From UJ101 sp965262705 (GTDB lineage Bacteria > Bacteroidota > Bacteroidia > Flavobacteriales > UJ101): a stretch of 64,000 nucleotides of DNA. The stretch spans positions 1,116,001 to 1,180,000 of the forward strand of contig OZ253556.1 of NCBI GenBank assembly GCA_965262705.1. The letters are read 5' to 3'. Both the position numbers and the translations under genes were made by a program. The stretch's first letter is position 1, and each line of letters starts with the position of its first letter. The notes below the pieces were generated by a model. It was not told the DNA's origin, did no database searches, and saw only the letters and a list, made by a program, of their open reading frames with translations. This document shows positions 24,543 through 33,744 of the stretch, in pieces.

Positions 24543-26741
24543 TCAACGGTTAAACGCTGGGTGGGTTCCGCGTAAATCTTCAACAGAAGAAATTTCTTTT
24601 AGTGCATCTGTAACCGTCTCTATAAGTCTATTGCCCTGCGTTTGTTTTAGTTGATTTTTTAATGTTGTTTTATTTTTTTCATTTTCGACTGCCTTATTCA
24701 CCGACAGCGTTTTTATTATAAAAACACCATTTTTTCCTTTAACTGGCGCGGAAGTGGTACCTACCTTCTGGCTAAAAGCAGTGCCTATGGCAACATCAGC
24801 GCTGCCTATTCCTGAGATAACAGGGCGTGAAAAACTAACATTGTTAGCCGTTTTTATTTTCTGTTTGGTTGTTTTAGCTATCGTATCTAAATCCTTATTT
24901 ACACCAATGGCGGCTATAATTTTCTTAGCAATCGCCTTGTTTTTTAAAATAGGTTCAACCTGCCCGCGTGCTTGCCTTGCACCTATCAATCCTTTAGGAT
25001 TCTTTGCTGTCAAATAGGCGATTATATAATTGCCGTTTGTCAGGTCAAATGCTTCGGCAGTTTTAAGTTTCGTATCATCGTTAAATGCCCATTTCGTTAT
25101 TTGTTCTGCAGCCTCGTTATTTCCTGAGGAAGATAACGCGGTAAAATCAATAGGATTAGCTTTGAATTGAGCTAAATTAACTTGGTTAACTAAGTTGACT
25201 TTAAATTGATCCGCTTTTTTCTTAACCTGAGCCGAGTCTTTACCATTAAAGGATTCAGCTATTTTTCTTGAAAGATTAAATATACTATCTGTCGTCTCCT
25301 TAGAAGGCACTATTTTTCTGACAATATTAGCAAATTGATAGCCTGTCTCAGGTGCTTTCTTTTCATCTATTTTAATGATTTGAAATCCTTCCGGGGCATC
25401 AATAAGCCCTATATTACCCTGCTTATGGCTTAAAACAAAGTCTTTAAACGGAACAGATTGTCTTAAAATATCATTGTAGCGAAACCAGCCAAGGTTTCCT
25501 TTTCGCAAACTGGATTGCTCAAAATCTGAATTTTTTAAGGCGATTTCTCCAAAGTTTTTTGGATTTGCCTTTACAATAGTCAAAAGACTATCGGCCTTGG
25601 CTTTGGCCTGTTCTTTTGTTAATGATACTTTAGGAATTTTAGCTGCTGCCCCCTTATAAGAAATTAAAATATGGCTAATGTTAATGGAATCTGAAACACG
25701 CTTTCTAGCAACTAACTTTGATAACGCCATAATACCATTTGTTTCGTAGGGACCATAAACTTCATTAATCGAAGACTTTTTAGCAAAGGTTAAAACATTT
25801 TTGTCGAAATGATCCTTATCAAAGACCAATCCTTCTGAATACTCTCCTTCAGAGTATTGTTGGACAAAATCTTTGTTATTTTTAGTATTTTTAAATCCTT
25901 CTACAGAATCTATCCTATGAGTAACCGGGTTTTTCTCGGTAAAATCATGAAGATATTTTTCCAGTTCGCTCCTTATTTTTAATCGATCTCTTGCAGAAGG
26001 GGCTACATTTAAAATAACATATTTTAAATTGCGGGTTTCCGGGCGGTCAAATTTTTTCTTATGTTTTTTCACATAAGCGTTGATCTGCTTATCTGATATC
26101 CTAATATCTTTAATGCCCGGATAAGTAGAATAAGGAATATAAATATATTGAATATTAGCACTTGCATACTCATTTTCGTATGCGCTATTGAGTTCTTTGT
26201 CCGTTATCAGAAGGCCTTTTTGAATCATTCCGATATAGTTATTTTCTAAAACAGCTTTATTAGCACGGGTTCTTACCCACTGGAAGAAGGACAAGGCACG
26301 CGAATTTTGTTGCTGTTTTGCAAGCGCCTCCTGTCTTTGAAAAAGATTAATATTGAACGCACCGTTTTGTTCAAATTGTTTTGCCTGCGAACCCAATATT
26401 TTTTGCACTTCATCCCAAAATTGTTTATTATCAGGGGAAGATTTAATGCCTAATTCATCTGCCTGCTGATTAAATAGTTTTTGCTGTACAAGTTCATTCC
26501 ATGCCGCATTTTGAATGGTACGATTGTTGAGACGACCGCCTGAGGTTAAATTATAAAGGGTAGTCGTTTCGTTAAATTGATCTAACGTTATTTTATCTCC
26601 GTTTACTTTTGCAACGGCGTCAGCATTTCTAAGCCCAAGTTTTTTTAATGCGCTTGGGTTTATAACAAAGGCGAGTAACGCCATACCTATCGCAACTAAA
26701 AGTAACCATGAGTTTTTACGAATACTTCCTAAAATTGACAT
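24543..26741 (-). CDS. PpiD/SurA-like peptidyl-prolyl isomerase
   Basis: 732-aa envelope folding factor: one N-terminal membrane anchor ('NSWLLLVAIGMALLAFVINPS'), a SurA_N-type chaperone region ('AKVNGDKITLDQFNETTTLYN', to about 170), a parvulin-type PPIC domain around 345-455 ('SINISHILISYKG', 'FGEIALKNSDFEQSSLRKGNLGWF', 'KQGNIGLIDAPEGFQIIKIDEK') and a second, degenerate rotamase-like C-terminal region. It would help periplasmic and outer-membrane proteins fold. Last gene of the five-gene envelope operon; 69 bases separate it from the CNNM gene. Confidence 0.92.
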   Translation of the reverse strand: MSILGSIRKNSWLLLVAIGMALLAFVINPSALKKLGLRNADAVAKVNGDKITLDQFNETTTLYNLTSGGRLNNRTIQNAAWNELVQQKLFNQQADELGIKSSPDNKQFWDEVQKILGSQAKQFEQNGAFNINLFQRQEALAKQQQNSRALSFFQWVRTRANKAVLENNYIGMIQKGLLITDKELNSAYENEYASANIQYIYIPYSTYPGIKDIRISDKQINAYVKKHKKKFDRPETRNLKYVILNVAPSARDRLKIRSELEKYLHDFTEKNPVTHRIDSVEGFKNTKNNKDFVQQYSEGEYSEGLVFDKDHFDKNVLTFAKKSSINEVYGPYETNGIMALSKLVARKRVSDSINISHILISYKGAAAKIPKVSLTKEQAKAKADSLLTIVKANPKNFGEIALKNSDFEQSSLRKGNLGWFRYNDILRQSVPFKDFVLSHKQGNIGLIDAPEGFQIIKIDEKKAPETGYQFANIVRKIVPSKETTDSIFNLSRKIAESFNGKDSAQVKKKADQFKVNLVNQVNLAQFKANPIDFTALSSSGNNEAAEQITKWAFNDDTKLKTAEAFDLTNGNYIIAYLTAKNPKGLIGARQARGQVEPILKNKAIAKKIIAAIGVNKDLDTIAKTTKQKIKTANNVSFSRPVISGIGSADVAIGTAFSQKVGTTSAPVKGKNGVFIIKTLSVNKAVENEKNKTTLKNQLKQTQGNRLIETVTDALKEISSVEDLRGTHPAFNR

Positions 26742-26810
26742 GATTTAGTTTTTTAAAATTCTGTTGTTTAGCTGGCGAATTTACAACTTCAATATGAAAT
26801 ATAAAAAGGC

Positions 26811-28082
26811 TTAACCATTTTCACCCTCTTGATAAATCAATATTACTTCATCTAAGCGAGCTTGAGATACTTTTTTGATAATAAAAATAAAATTTTCTGT
26901 TGAAATTTGTGCGCCTTTTTCAGGGATAGATTCAGCTATATGCACAATAAGCCCCCCTAATGTTTCATAGGCTTCATGCTCGGGAAGATTTAATTTATAT
27001 TGATGATTTAAATAATCTACTTCTAAGCGAGCTGAAAACAGGTATTTATTTTCACTTATTTTTTCTTCGGTAAGCGTTATTTTGTCGTGCTCATCCTCAA
27101 TTTCTCCAAAAAGTTCTTCTATAATATCCTCTATAGTAAGGAGTCCTGAAGTTCCGCCATATTCATCCAAAACGATTGCTATACTCTTACGTTTTTTTGT
27201 TAGCCGGTTCATAACTTCTCTGGCAGTAGTTGTTTCATGTACAAACTCAACCGGAAGCAGGATATTTTTTATATGCTCAGGTCGTTTAAACAATTCAAAA
27301 GAATGAACATAACCTATTATATTGTCTATAGATTCATGATAAATAATAATTTTTGAGCGCCCGGTTTCTACGAATTTTTCAATCACTTTTTTTATGGTCG
27401 TCTTTAGCGGCATAGCGACTATTTCTTTGCGTGGAATCATGCATTCTCGTGCCTTAATTTCTTTAAATTCCAACGCATTCTGAAAGATTTGAATCTCTGA
27501 GTCTAATTTTTCTTCTTCCACGCCTTCTATCTGCTCATGTATATAAAATTCCAAATCTTTTTTATCAAATGCTTTTTCATATCCCTCACGCTTTTCTCCA
27601 AGAAGCTGAAGGATACAATTAGAAATCCACATAATAAAAGTGGTTAGAAAAGAAACGGAGTGATAGATAAGAAAAACAGGAACAGCAAAAAACAGTAAAA
27701 GTTTATTTGCATAAATATTAAAAATTGACTTAGGAAAAAATTCTGCAAAAATCAAAATGATCAGGGTAGAAATAATCGTCGTAATCAATAAAATCCAGAA
27801 TTCATTTAATAAAGAGTGACTGAATAAAGTGGTTTTAATAAACTCAGTCATAAAAATGGTATAAACTACCAATGCCACATTATTCCCAATTAACATGGTA
27901 GTAATGAACTTTTTTGGATTTTTTGATAACCCGTAAATTAATCTTGCCGATAAGTTTCCCTGCTTTTTTTCAAGCGCTATGTGCATTCGGTTAGAACTGA
28001 CAAAGGCTATTTCCATTCCTGAAAAAAATCCGGATAAAAGAATGCAGATTATAATAACCCCTAAACTAATTTGTAAAGACAT
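26811..28082 (-). CDS. CNNM/CorC (hemolysin-family) membrane protein
   Basis: 423 aa: DUF21/CNNM membrane domain (about 1-190; 'GFFSGMEIAFVSSNRMHIALEKKQG', 'TTMLIGNNVALVVYTIF'), two CBS domains (about 205-330; 'IKARECMIPRKEIVAMP', 'GYVHSFELFKRPEHIKNIL', 'IAIVLDEYGGTSGLLTIEDIIEELFGEIEDEHD') and a CorC_HlyC domain at the end. The family is linked to Mg2+ or other ion efflux; 'hemolysin' is a historical label. It starts one base after the lptC stop, so it is co-translated. Confidence 0.93.
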   Translation of the reverse strand: MSLQISLGVIIICILLSGFFSGMEIAFVSSNRMHIALEKKQGNLSARLIYGLSKNPKKFITTMLIGNNVALVVYTIFMTEFIKTTLFSHSLLNEFWILLITTIISTLIILIFAEFFPKSIFNIYANKLLLFFAVPVFLIYHSVSFLTTFIMWISNCILQLLGEKREGYEKAFDKKDLEFYIHEQIEGVEEEKLDSEIQIFQNALEFKEIKARECMIPRKEIVAMPLKTTIKKVIEKFVETGRSKIIIYHESIDNIIGYVHSFELFKRPEHIKNILLPVEFVHETTTAREVMNRLTKKRKSIAIVLDEYGGTSGLLTIEDIIEELFGEIEDEHDKITLTEEKISENKYLFSARLEVDYLNHQYKLNLPEHEAYETLGGLIVHIAESIPEKGAQISTENFIFIIKKVSQARLDEVILIYQEGENG

Positions 28083-28083
28083 T

Positions 28084-28662
28084 TTATTTTAACTGGGCAT
28101 TTTTTGTAATGGTTTCTGTGTTGCGCAAGTTAACATTTTTAAATTGATCATCCGCTTCTAATCCTTTTTTTGCAATTAATGAATCTCGATTGGGGCGAAT
28201 AATATATGTTTTTACATGGTTATATACTTTATTTTGCCGTCTATTCCAAAAAATATGATTTGTTTTAATCGTATCTCCATTTTCTGAGATGATTACGACA
28301 TTTCCTTTTCCTTCATAAAGTACTTTTTTGTTATCTATTTTTGCCCAATCTGATCGAATATAGACCGACCTTCCGCTTTTTATATTATATTTTTTCACCT
28401 CCCCTCCCTTAGGAAGCAGGGTATATGATTTTTTTTTGTCAAAATCAAAAAACTGTATAACTGGCGCCTTTATTTGCATAACTGCTCTTCCCGAGTCTGT
28501 TCTGATGATTTGGGAATTAAACATCTCTTGCGTAGGAATCGTATTTAAATTTGCTTTCAGGTTGACTTGAGTATCGCTTTTTTTTTCAAAGCAACTGAAA
28601 AAAAAAACACTGATACTTAAAAAAAATAATATACATGACCGTTTTAAAAAGCACTCTATCAA
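28084..28662 (-). CDS. lptC: LptC-like LPS export lipoprotein, start codon inside a MITE
   Basis: Periplasmic LPS-transport protein of the OstA/LptC beta-jellyroll family: 'DSGRAVMQIKAPVIQFFDFDKKK', 'YTLLPKGGEVKKYN', 'WAKIDNKKVLYEGKGNVVII', 'GDTIKTNHIFWNRRQNKVYNHV'. A lipoprotein signal precedes it ('CILFFLSISVFFFSC'). No ATG lies between the signal and the MITE; the first workable start is TTG 28662, within the MITE end, so the first ~9 residues (MIECFLKRS) are MITE-encoded. An in-frame ATG at 28758, also in the MITE, would add 32 residues. The LptC family call is firm; the start and level of expression are uncertain. Confidence 0.8.
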   Translation of the reverse strand: MIECFLKRSCILFFLSISVFFFSCFEKKSDTQVNLKANLNTIPTQEMFNSQIIRTDSGRAVMQIKAPVIQFFDFDKKKSYTLLPKGGEVKKYNIKSGRSVYIRSDWAKIDNKKVLYEGKGNVVIISENGDTIKTNHIFWNRRQNKVYNHVKTYIIRPNRDSLIAKKGLEADDQFKNVNLRNTETITKNAQLK

Positions 28663-28855
28663 CTTCAAGTCAGTATACGCTAAAATTAAATACCGGAGCC
28701 GGGTTGTGAGGATTTTAATTTTCGGTAGCTGAGTACTTCGACTAAACTCAGTAGCCATATTTCGACTGTGCTCAATAACCACTTGTCGAAGTAAGGAAGC
28801 AGTTTGAGGCGAGATGCTTTCTTTTTCATAATTTTTTATGTGTTCTGCAACAGCC
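28637..28855 (+). mobile_element. MITE between the TPR gene and lptC
   Basis: Old MITE (GACCGTTTTAAAAAGCAC to GTTCTGCAACAGCC) with a large nested CTTCGAC/CTGAG insert (about 28725-28800). It ends 3 bases from the stop codon of the TPR gene and on the other side overlaps the start of lptC, splitting an otherwise tight operon. Confidence 0.85.
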
Positions 28856-28858
28856 CCA

Positions 28859-30280
28859 TTATCGAGCAACGGTTTTTCCATAACAGGTTTTAATGGTCTG
28901 ACCTGGTTTTACTCCAGCATTAAACATCTCGGTTTTCGTGGGGGCTGCCGCTTCAAAATCAGCAGCAATTTTATTCGCCTTTGATCGTACTCTCGGATCG
29001 ATTCGAGCTGCTTTTCGAGCTACATCAGCAGAAAACCAGTAAGTAGATTTTTTTTCAAATAAGCTTTTTCCACAGTTGTTGGCGCCCTTGGCATACGCTG
29101 AAGCCACGATAATATAAGGTTCGCCCCATCCGCCTCTAAGCGAAGCCGCTTTTTGGGCTAACGAGCGTGCTTTTCCTAAATTCCCGGACTCTAAATAACT
29201 ATAAGCCGCATAATACGCTGCCTGAGCACGAACTTTTTTAGTCCGACTTGAATCATTTGCTACCCCCGAGAGAATAGGTGCGGCTTTTGAGTATCGTCTT
29301 TTTTGTATTAAAATAAGTCCATTATTATAATTATCTGTTACCACGGCTTTAGCTGTTCCGGGTTTAGAAGTCATGTTAGTTTTACATTTTTCAGGATTCG
29401 CTGCACAATATAATTTAGCATATTGCGCTTGTATTTTTTCATTAAATACGGTATCCTGAATACATTTTTTATATAAAAGTGTTCCTCTGACTTCGTTTAG
29501 CCATTTAATATCATTTTTTTTCGCGTCATATTCCGATTTGTAAAGCGGGATAACTCGATCGCATGTGTAAAGCCGGGCAATGTTCCCCTCTACATATTCA
29601 TAAGATTTTATATATGCCTTTCTTTGTTCAGTTTTTTGGCTTAATGAAATCTTCTTTGTTTTAGAAATAGACCCGATAGAGTCCAGGGTTTCTAATTTTG
29701 TGATTTCGATATTAGAGCGCTCAATGTTTTTGTCTAAAGCATTTTTAATGGTATTATATACGGATAGCATCTTATTGAAGCTGATTTTATTTTCACTCAG
29801 CATAAGTTGGGCTAAGTAAAAATAATCAGACATAGAAGAAGAAGGCAAATCTGAAGGATTCCTGCTAAATGCTTCGCCATAGCTTTTTAGCCAGTCTTCC
29901 TGCGCGCCTATTTTATAATATTTTAGATAGGAAGTCTTTAAGGCTTTGTAATAATTAGCCTCGTTAGGATATTTTTCTATATTTTTATCAAATGCTTTTA
30001 TTAGATATTCTTCCATCTTTTTCCGTTCAGGCGTTCCTTCGGGAGTCGCATCTAAAGCTGCAGTAATGATATACTGGGCATCTATTAAAATATTTTTTCC
30101 AAATCGTGTATCTACACAACTGTCAAAAGCTTCTTTCCATTTTTTAAATAATGGGGCATATTTTCCTGCTTTATAATGTGCAGAATTTGCGTAAGAAAAG
30201 TAAGAAGGGCAATTTTGAGCATTAATAAATAAGCCCGTTATCAAAAGTCCTAATAGAATGATTATTCTTTTTATTTTCAT
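28859..30280 (-). CDS. secreted TPR-repeat protein
   Basis: 473 aa with signal peptide 'MKIKRIIILLGLLITGLFINAQ'. Helical repeats throughout: an N-terminal part ('YKAGKYAPLFKKWKEAFDSC', 'KYPNEANYYKALKTSYLKYY'), a coiled middle (200-300) and clear TPRs in 320-400 ('YNNGLILIQKRRYSKAAPIL', 'AAYYAAYSYLESGNLGKARSLAQKAASLRGGWGEPYIIVASAYA'). Conserved cysteines suggest disulfides. Likely a periplasmic scaffold; its position between an outer-membrane barrel and LptC points to envelope assembly. Specific role unknown. Confidence 0.85.
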   Translation of the reverse strand: MKIKRIIILLGLLITGLFINAQNCPSYFSYANSAHYKAGKYAPLFKKWKEAFDSCVDTRFGKNILIDAQYIITAALDATPEGTPERKKMEEYLIKAFDKNIEKYPNEANYYKALKTSYLKYYKIGAQEDWLKSYGEAFSRNPSDLPSSSMSDYFYLAQLMLSENKISFNKMLSVYNTIKNALDKNIERSNIEITKLETLDSIGSISKTKKISLSQKTEQRKAYIKSYEYVEGNIARLYTCDRVIPLYKSEYDAKKNDIKWLNEVRGTLLYKKCIQDTVFNEKIQAQYAKLYCAANPEKCKTNMTSKPGTAKAVVTDNYNNGLILIQKRRYSKAAPILSGVANDSSRTKKVRAQAAYYAAYSYLESGNLGKARSLAQKAASLRGGWGEPYIIVASAYAKGANNCGKSLFEKKSTYWFSADVARKAARIDPRVRSKANKIAADFEAAAPTKTEMFNAGVKPGQTIKTCYGKTVAR

Positions 30281-30296
30281 TTTTTATGTTCTTGTT

Positions 30297-31598
30297 TTAG
30301 TAATAAATTTTTCTTCTGAACCATCTACCGCTTAAGTTGAAGCTAATCTTAAGATTGGCGTAGTTTTCTCTTATCAACCCATTATTTGTCGTTCCTTTCT
30401 GCCCAATACAGGCAGCTATATTGAGCATGGATACATCATATTTTCCAATCGGTAAACTCATCCCAAATGTTATGCCAAAGTTATTAATATTTTGATAATT
30501 TTTATTATTATTTATCACAGAAAGCCCGGTTTTTTCATAAAAAACCCCTGCACGATAGGTTACCGTTTCAAAATAACTTTTATAAGAAGTGCTTTTTGGA
30601 ATCCAATAGCCTCCCAAGGCAAAACGATATCCATCGTTATATCGTGCATCTTCTGAGATTCGTAAAGTTTCTACAGAGGTTTCCTCAAAATCGTATTGAG
30701 TTCCAATCATCCAACGGCCGGGTTTTTCATAGCCTACCCCCAAAGAAATTTTAGTTGGTAATTTAACAGTACTGTGATTTTTAATAGATAAAACTGTATC
30801 TAATGTAGCAGGATTGGGAGCACCGTTTAAGTATTCTACATAAGATAACAAATTGTAATCATAATCGTTTTTTAGGTGAGTCCCTATGGTATAAGAGGCG
30901 CCGAGATTCCACTGCTTGTTCCGCTTAACTTCATATTTATATAATCCCCCGAGTATTCCGGTAAAGCCTTTGATATTATTTCGATTTATCTCTTCTGTAA
31001 TCCAATCACTTCCTTTTATACGAATGATTTGCCGGTCATTTAAGTTTCCAAAAATATACTGCCCGGTCACTCCTATGCTTAGCTCTTTTTTTTTCAAAAA
31101 AGCATAGGAAAATGAAAAATTAGCAGCATTTAATCCCCCGTCTCCTTGAAAACCAGAGGTTGAAATTCTCTTTTCCCTCCCATCGCCAATTGAAGTTTCA
31201 TCCTTGCGAGTCCAATTATAGCCTAACCCGGAATAAGGTTGAAAACCAAAAGCGACCGCCATTCTTTTTCCGACGAGGAATCCTAGTGAAAGATTAGCTA
31301 TATAAGATGAGCTGTTTTTGTCTGTATCCATTTCGCTTTTTAACTGATTTAAGTCAATGTTAAGCCCCCATTCAAAACTGGTATATAGTAACGTAGTATT
31401 AGCAGACGGATTGCTGAAGTTAACAACCCGTCCCAGCGGATCAGAATAGGTAACGCCTATTCCCCCCATTGCGCTAATACGCGAATCGTTATCAAATTTA
31501 GATTCACCATAACCAAATCTTGAGTAAGGAGAGGTAGTCAGATTTTGAGCATAAAATAAAACAGGGAATAAAAGGAATACAAATTGTATTTTTTTCAT
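30297..31598 (-). CDS. outer-membrane beta-barrel protein (OmpP1/FadL-like)
   Basis: 433 aa from ATG 31598, which begins a signal peptide ('MKKIQFVFLLFPVLFYAQ'); a Met eight codons upstream is less likely. Then 'SPYSRFGYGESKFDNDSRISAMGGIGVTYSDPLGRVVNFSNPSANT', the FadL-type plug-like start of Bacteroidota membrane proteins, alternating amphipathic strands, and the final 'FNLSGRWFRRKIYY' with a C-terminal aromatic as expected for BAM substrates. First gene of the envelope operon. Confidence 0.87.
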   Translation of the reverse strand: MKKIQFVFLLFPVLFYAQNLTTSPYSRFGYGESKFDNDSRISAMGGIGVTYSDPLGRVVNFSNPSANTTLLYTSFEWGLNIDLNQLKSEMDTDKNSSSYIANLSLGFLVGKRMAVAFGFQPYSGLGYNWTRKDETSIGDGREKRISTSGFQGDGGLNAANFSFSYAFLKKKELSIGVTGQYIFGNLNDRQIIRIKGSDWITEEINRNNIKGFTGILGGLYKYEVKRNKQWNLGASYTIGTHLKNDYDYNLLSYVEYLNGAPNPATLDTVLSIKNHSTVKLPTKISLGVGYEKPGRWMIGTQYDFEETSVETLRISEDARYNDGYRFALGGYWIPKSTSYKSYFETVTYRAGVFYEKTGLSVINNNKNYQNINNFGITFGMSLPIGKYDVSMLNIAACIGQKGTTNNGLIRENYANLKISFNLSGRWFRRKIYY

Positions 31599-31646
31599 TT
31601 TTGAAAAATTCACAGGGCACAAATATGATTAATTTGACTTAAAATA

Positions 31647-31654
31647 CAAAAATA
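31647..31654 (-). promoter_or_regulatory. -7 box (TATTTTTG) for the envelope operon
   Basis: Minus-strand TAnnTTTG 49 bases before the outer-membrane protein start; the -33 half is unclear. Confidence 0.4.
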
Positions 31655-31712
31655 AAATTTTACAAAAAGTGTTTTAGCAACTAAACTCCAAGTTAGCATG
31701 ATCTAAAATTCT

Positions 31713-31873
31713 GAGATCTTTGCAGAATATATAGAAAGCATAAAAACGAAAATATTTAGCCTTAGACTTTTTTCTTATCAAAAGATTGCTCTGGAATTTA
31801 GCTTTGATGATTTGCAGTTAATTTTTCTTCATGAATTGCATTCTATCGTTAAGATTATTTTTGCAACGGTCTC
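31713..31873 (-). mobile_element. MITE copy, diverged
   Basis: From GAGATCTTTGCAGAATAT to TTTTTGCAACGGTCTC, centre heavily mutated. Flanks ATTCT and ATTCC agree in four of five bases, a worn target duplication. It fills much of the divergent gap before katA. Confidence 0.75.
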
Positions 31874-31980
31874 ATTCCGCTATAGATAATCTCTATTTAA
31901 TAAAAATAAATAATCAATTTTGATTATAGTCTTATTGTTTTTTAAGATAGATTATTTTAGTCATAATACATAATAGTACT

Positions 31981-31988
31981 TATTTTTG
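31981..31988 (+). promoter_or_regulatory. -7 box (TATTTTTG) for katA
   Basis: TAnnTTTG 43 bases before the katA ATG. Confidence 0.5.
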
Positions 31989-32031
31989 CCTTGTAATAAT
32001 TTTTATAAAATTCTCTAAAAGAAAAGAAGTC

Positions 32032-33522
32032 ATGGAAAACAAAAAGAAGAAATTTACAACGGAAGCAGGTACTCCTGCTTATCATTATCAAGATTCGCAA
32101 ACCGCAGGGGGCCCAAGAGGTCCTGTATTATTACAGGATTACCTTTTGATAGAGAAACTAGCCCACTTTAACCGGGAACGAATTCCTGAGCGTATTGTGC
32201 ATGCAAAAGGAACAGGAGCCTACGGAAAATTTACCGTAACACATGATGTCACAAAATATACACGGGCAAAAATTTTCTCAGAAATAGGAAAAGAGGTGAA
32301 AGTATTTTTACGATTTTCAACCGTAGGTGGAGAGAAAGGTTCTGCTGACGCAGAAAGAGATCCTCGTGGTTTTGCTATCAAATTTTACACCGAAGACGGT
32401 GTTTGGGATGTAGTAGGAAACAATACACCTGTATTTTTTATTAAAGATGCTAAAAAGTTTCCTGATTTCATTCACACGCAAAAGCGTCATCCGAAAACAA
32501 ACTGTAAGTCTGCTACTATGATGTGGGATTTTTGGTCATTAAACCCGGAGTCTTTACATCAAGTCATGATATTAATGTCTGACAGAGGGACACCTAAAAC
32601 TTATCGCCATATGAATGGCTATGGTTCGCACACTTTTTCAATGGTAAACAAAGAGAATGAAAGAACCTATGTAAAATTCCATTTTAAAACAGCACAGGGG
32701 GTTCAAAATTTTACAGATGCCGAGTCAGTGAAGATGAAAGGAGAAGATCCTGATAATGCTCAAAGAGACCTGGTTGAAGCCATCGAAAAAGGAGATTTCC
32801 CAAAATGGAATTTAAAGATTCAGCTAATGACGCAAGAGCAAGCTAAAAACTTTCCTTGGAACCCTTTTGATGTAAGTAAAATATGGCCGCATTCAGATTA
32901 TCCGTTAATTGATGTAGGAGTAGTGGAATTAAACGAAATCCCGGCAAATTATTTTGCTGATGTAGAACAATCTGCTTTTGCTCCGAGCAATGTAGTGGAT
33001 GGAATTGGTTTTTCTCCGGACAAGATGTTGCAAGGTCGTATTTTTGCCTATCCGGATGCACATCGTTATAGAATAGGTATAAATTATAATTCACTACCGG
33101 TAAACCGTTGCCCTTTTAGTGTGAATAATTATAACCGAGACGGTGCTATGGTTTTCAATGGAAACGGAGGAGATGCCCCTAATTACTTTCCAAACAGTTT
33201 TGATAACATGGAATTTGATGAATCAAGAAAAGGAGAGAATTATCACTTAGATTCTACTGAAGTAGGGTATTATGATCGTAACGAAGGAGATGATGATCAT
33301 TTCACACAGCCCGGTAATTTATTTGATCAGGTAATGACCCCTACTGAACAAAAAAATACAGTAAACAACATCGTTGCATCTATGAGGGGTATTAACGGGC
33401 CCAAGCGAGATGAGATCATTAATCGTCAGTTATGCCATTTCTTCAGGGCAAGTATGCAGCTTGGAATAGGAGTAGCTCAAGGACTTGGAGTAGAAGTAGA
33501 AAAGGCTATGATGAAACAATGA
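32032..33522 (+). CDS. katA: monofunctional haem catalase
   Basis: Breaks down H2O2 to water and oxygen in the cytoplasm. 496 aa, small-subunit clade. Distal His in 'RIPERIVHAKGTGAYG' (His58), 'FLRFSTVGGEKGSADAERDPRGFAIKFYTEDG', distal Asn in 'DVVGNNTPVFFIKDA', and the haem-ligand Tyr in 'RIFAYPDAHRYRIG'. It begins 'TTEAGTPAYHYQDSQTAGGPRGP' like other KatA proteins. Monocistronic: own promoter and a strong hairpin at the 3' end. With the Bcp lipoprotein and Tpx it forms the peroxide defence in this window. Confidence 0.97.
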   Translation: MENKKKKFTTEAGTPAYHYQDSQTAGGPRGPVLLQDYLLIEKLAHFNRERIPERIVHAKGTGAYGKFTVTHDVTKYTRAKIFSEIGKEVKVFLRFSTVGGEKGSADAERDPRGFAIKFYTEDGVWDVVGNNTPVFFIKDAKKFPDFIHTQKRHPKTNCKSATMMWDFWSLNPESLHQVMILMSDRGTPKTYRHMNGYGSHTFSMVNKENERTYVKFHFKTAQGVQNFTDAESVKMKGEDPDNAQRDLVEAIEKGDFPKWNLKIQLMTQEQAKNFPWNPFDVSKIWPHSDYPLIDVGVVELNEIPANYFADVEQSAFAPSNVVDGIGFSPDKMLQGRIFAYPDAHRYRIGINYNSLPVNRCPFSVNNYNRDGAMVFNGNGGDAPNYFPNSFDNMEFDESRKGENYHLDSTEVGYYDRNEGDDDHFTQPGNLFDQVMTPTEQKNTVNNIVASMRGINGPKRDEIINRQLCHFFRASMQLGIGVAQGLGVEVEKAMMKQ

Positions 33523-33577
33523 AAGTAAAAAATTAACAATACTTTTGTTATAGCTAATAAAATTTTTAACTCTTAAT

Positions 33578-33631
33578 AAACCTTTATAAAAAGCATATTG
33601 ATTATAGAATGCTTTTTATAGAGGTTTTTTA
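33578..33631 (+). terminator. Rho-independent terminator after katA
   Basis: AACCTTTATAAAAAGCAT pairs with ATGCTTTTTATAGAGGTT (about 18 bases, one bulge) and is followed by TTTT. It lies 56 bases after the katA stop. The arms contain AAAAAGCA, as in MITE arms, so it may descend from one. Confidence 0.65.
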
Positions 33632-33744
33632 TATTTTTGGAAGTATTTTGTCTGAATTGCCCTGCAATTGCTAAAGTGTTTTTTGCAGCATTCTTGCTTT
33701 TTGAAAAACTCTCAGGGGTTATTTTCTTTGTTAAATAAAAGTTT

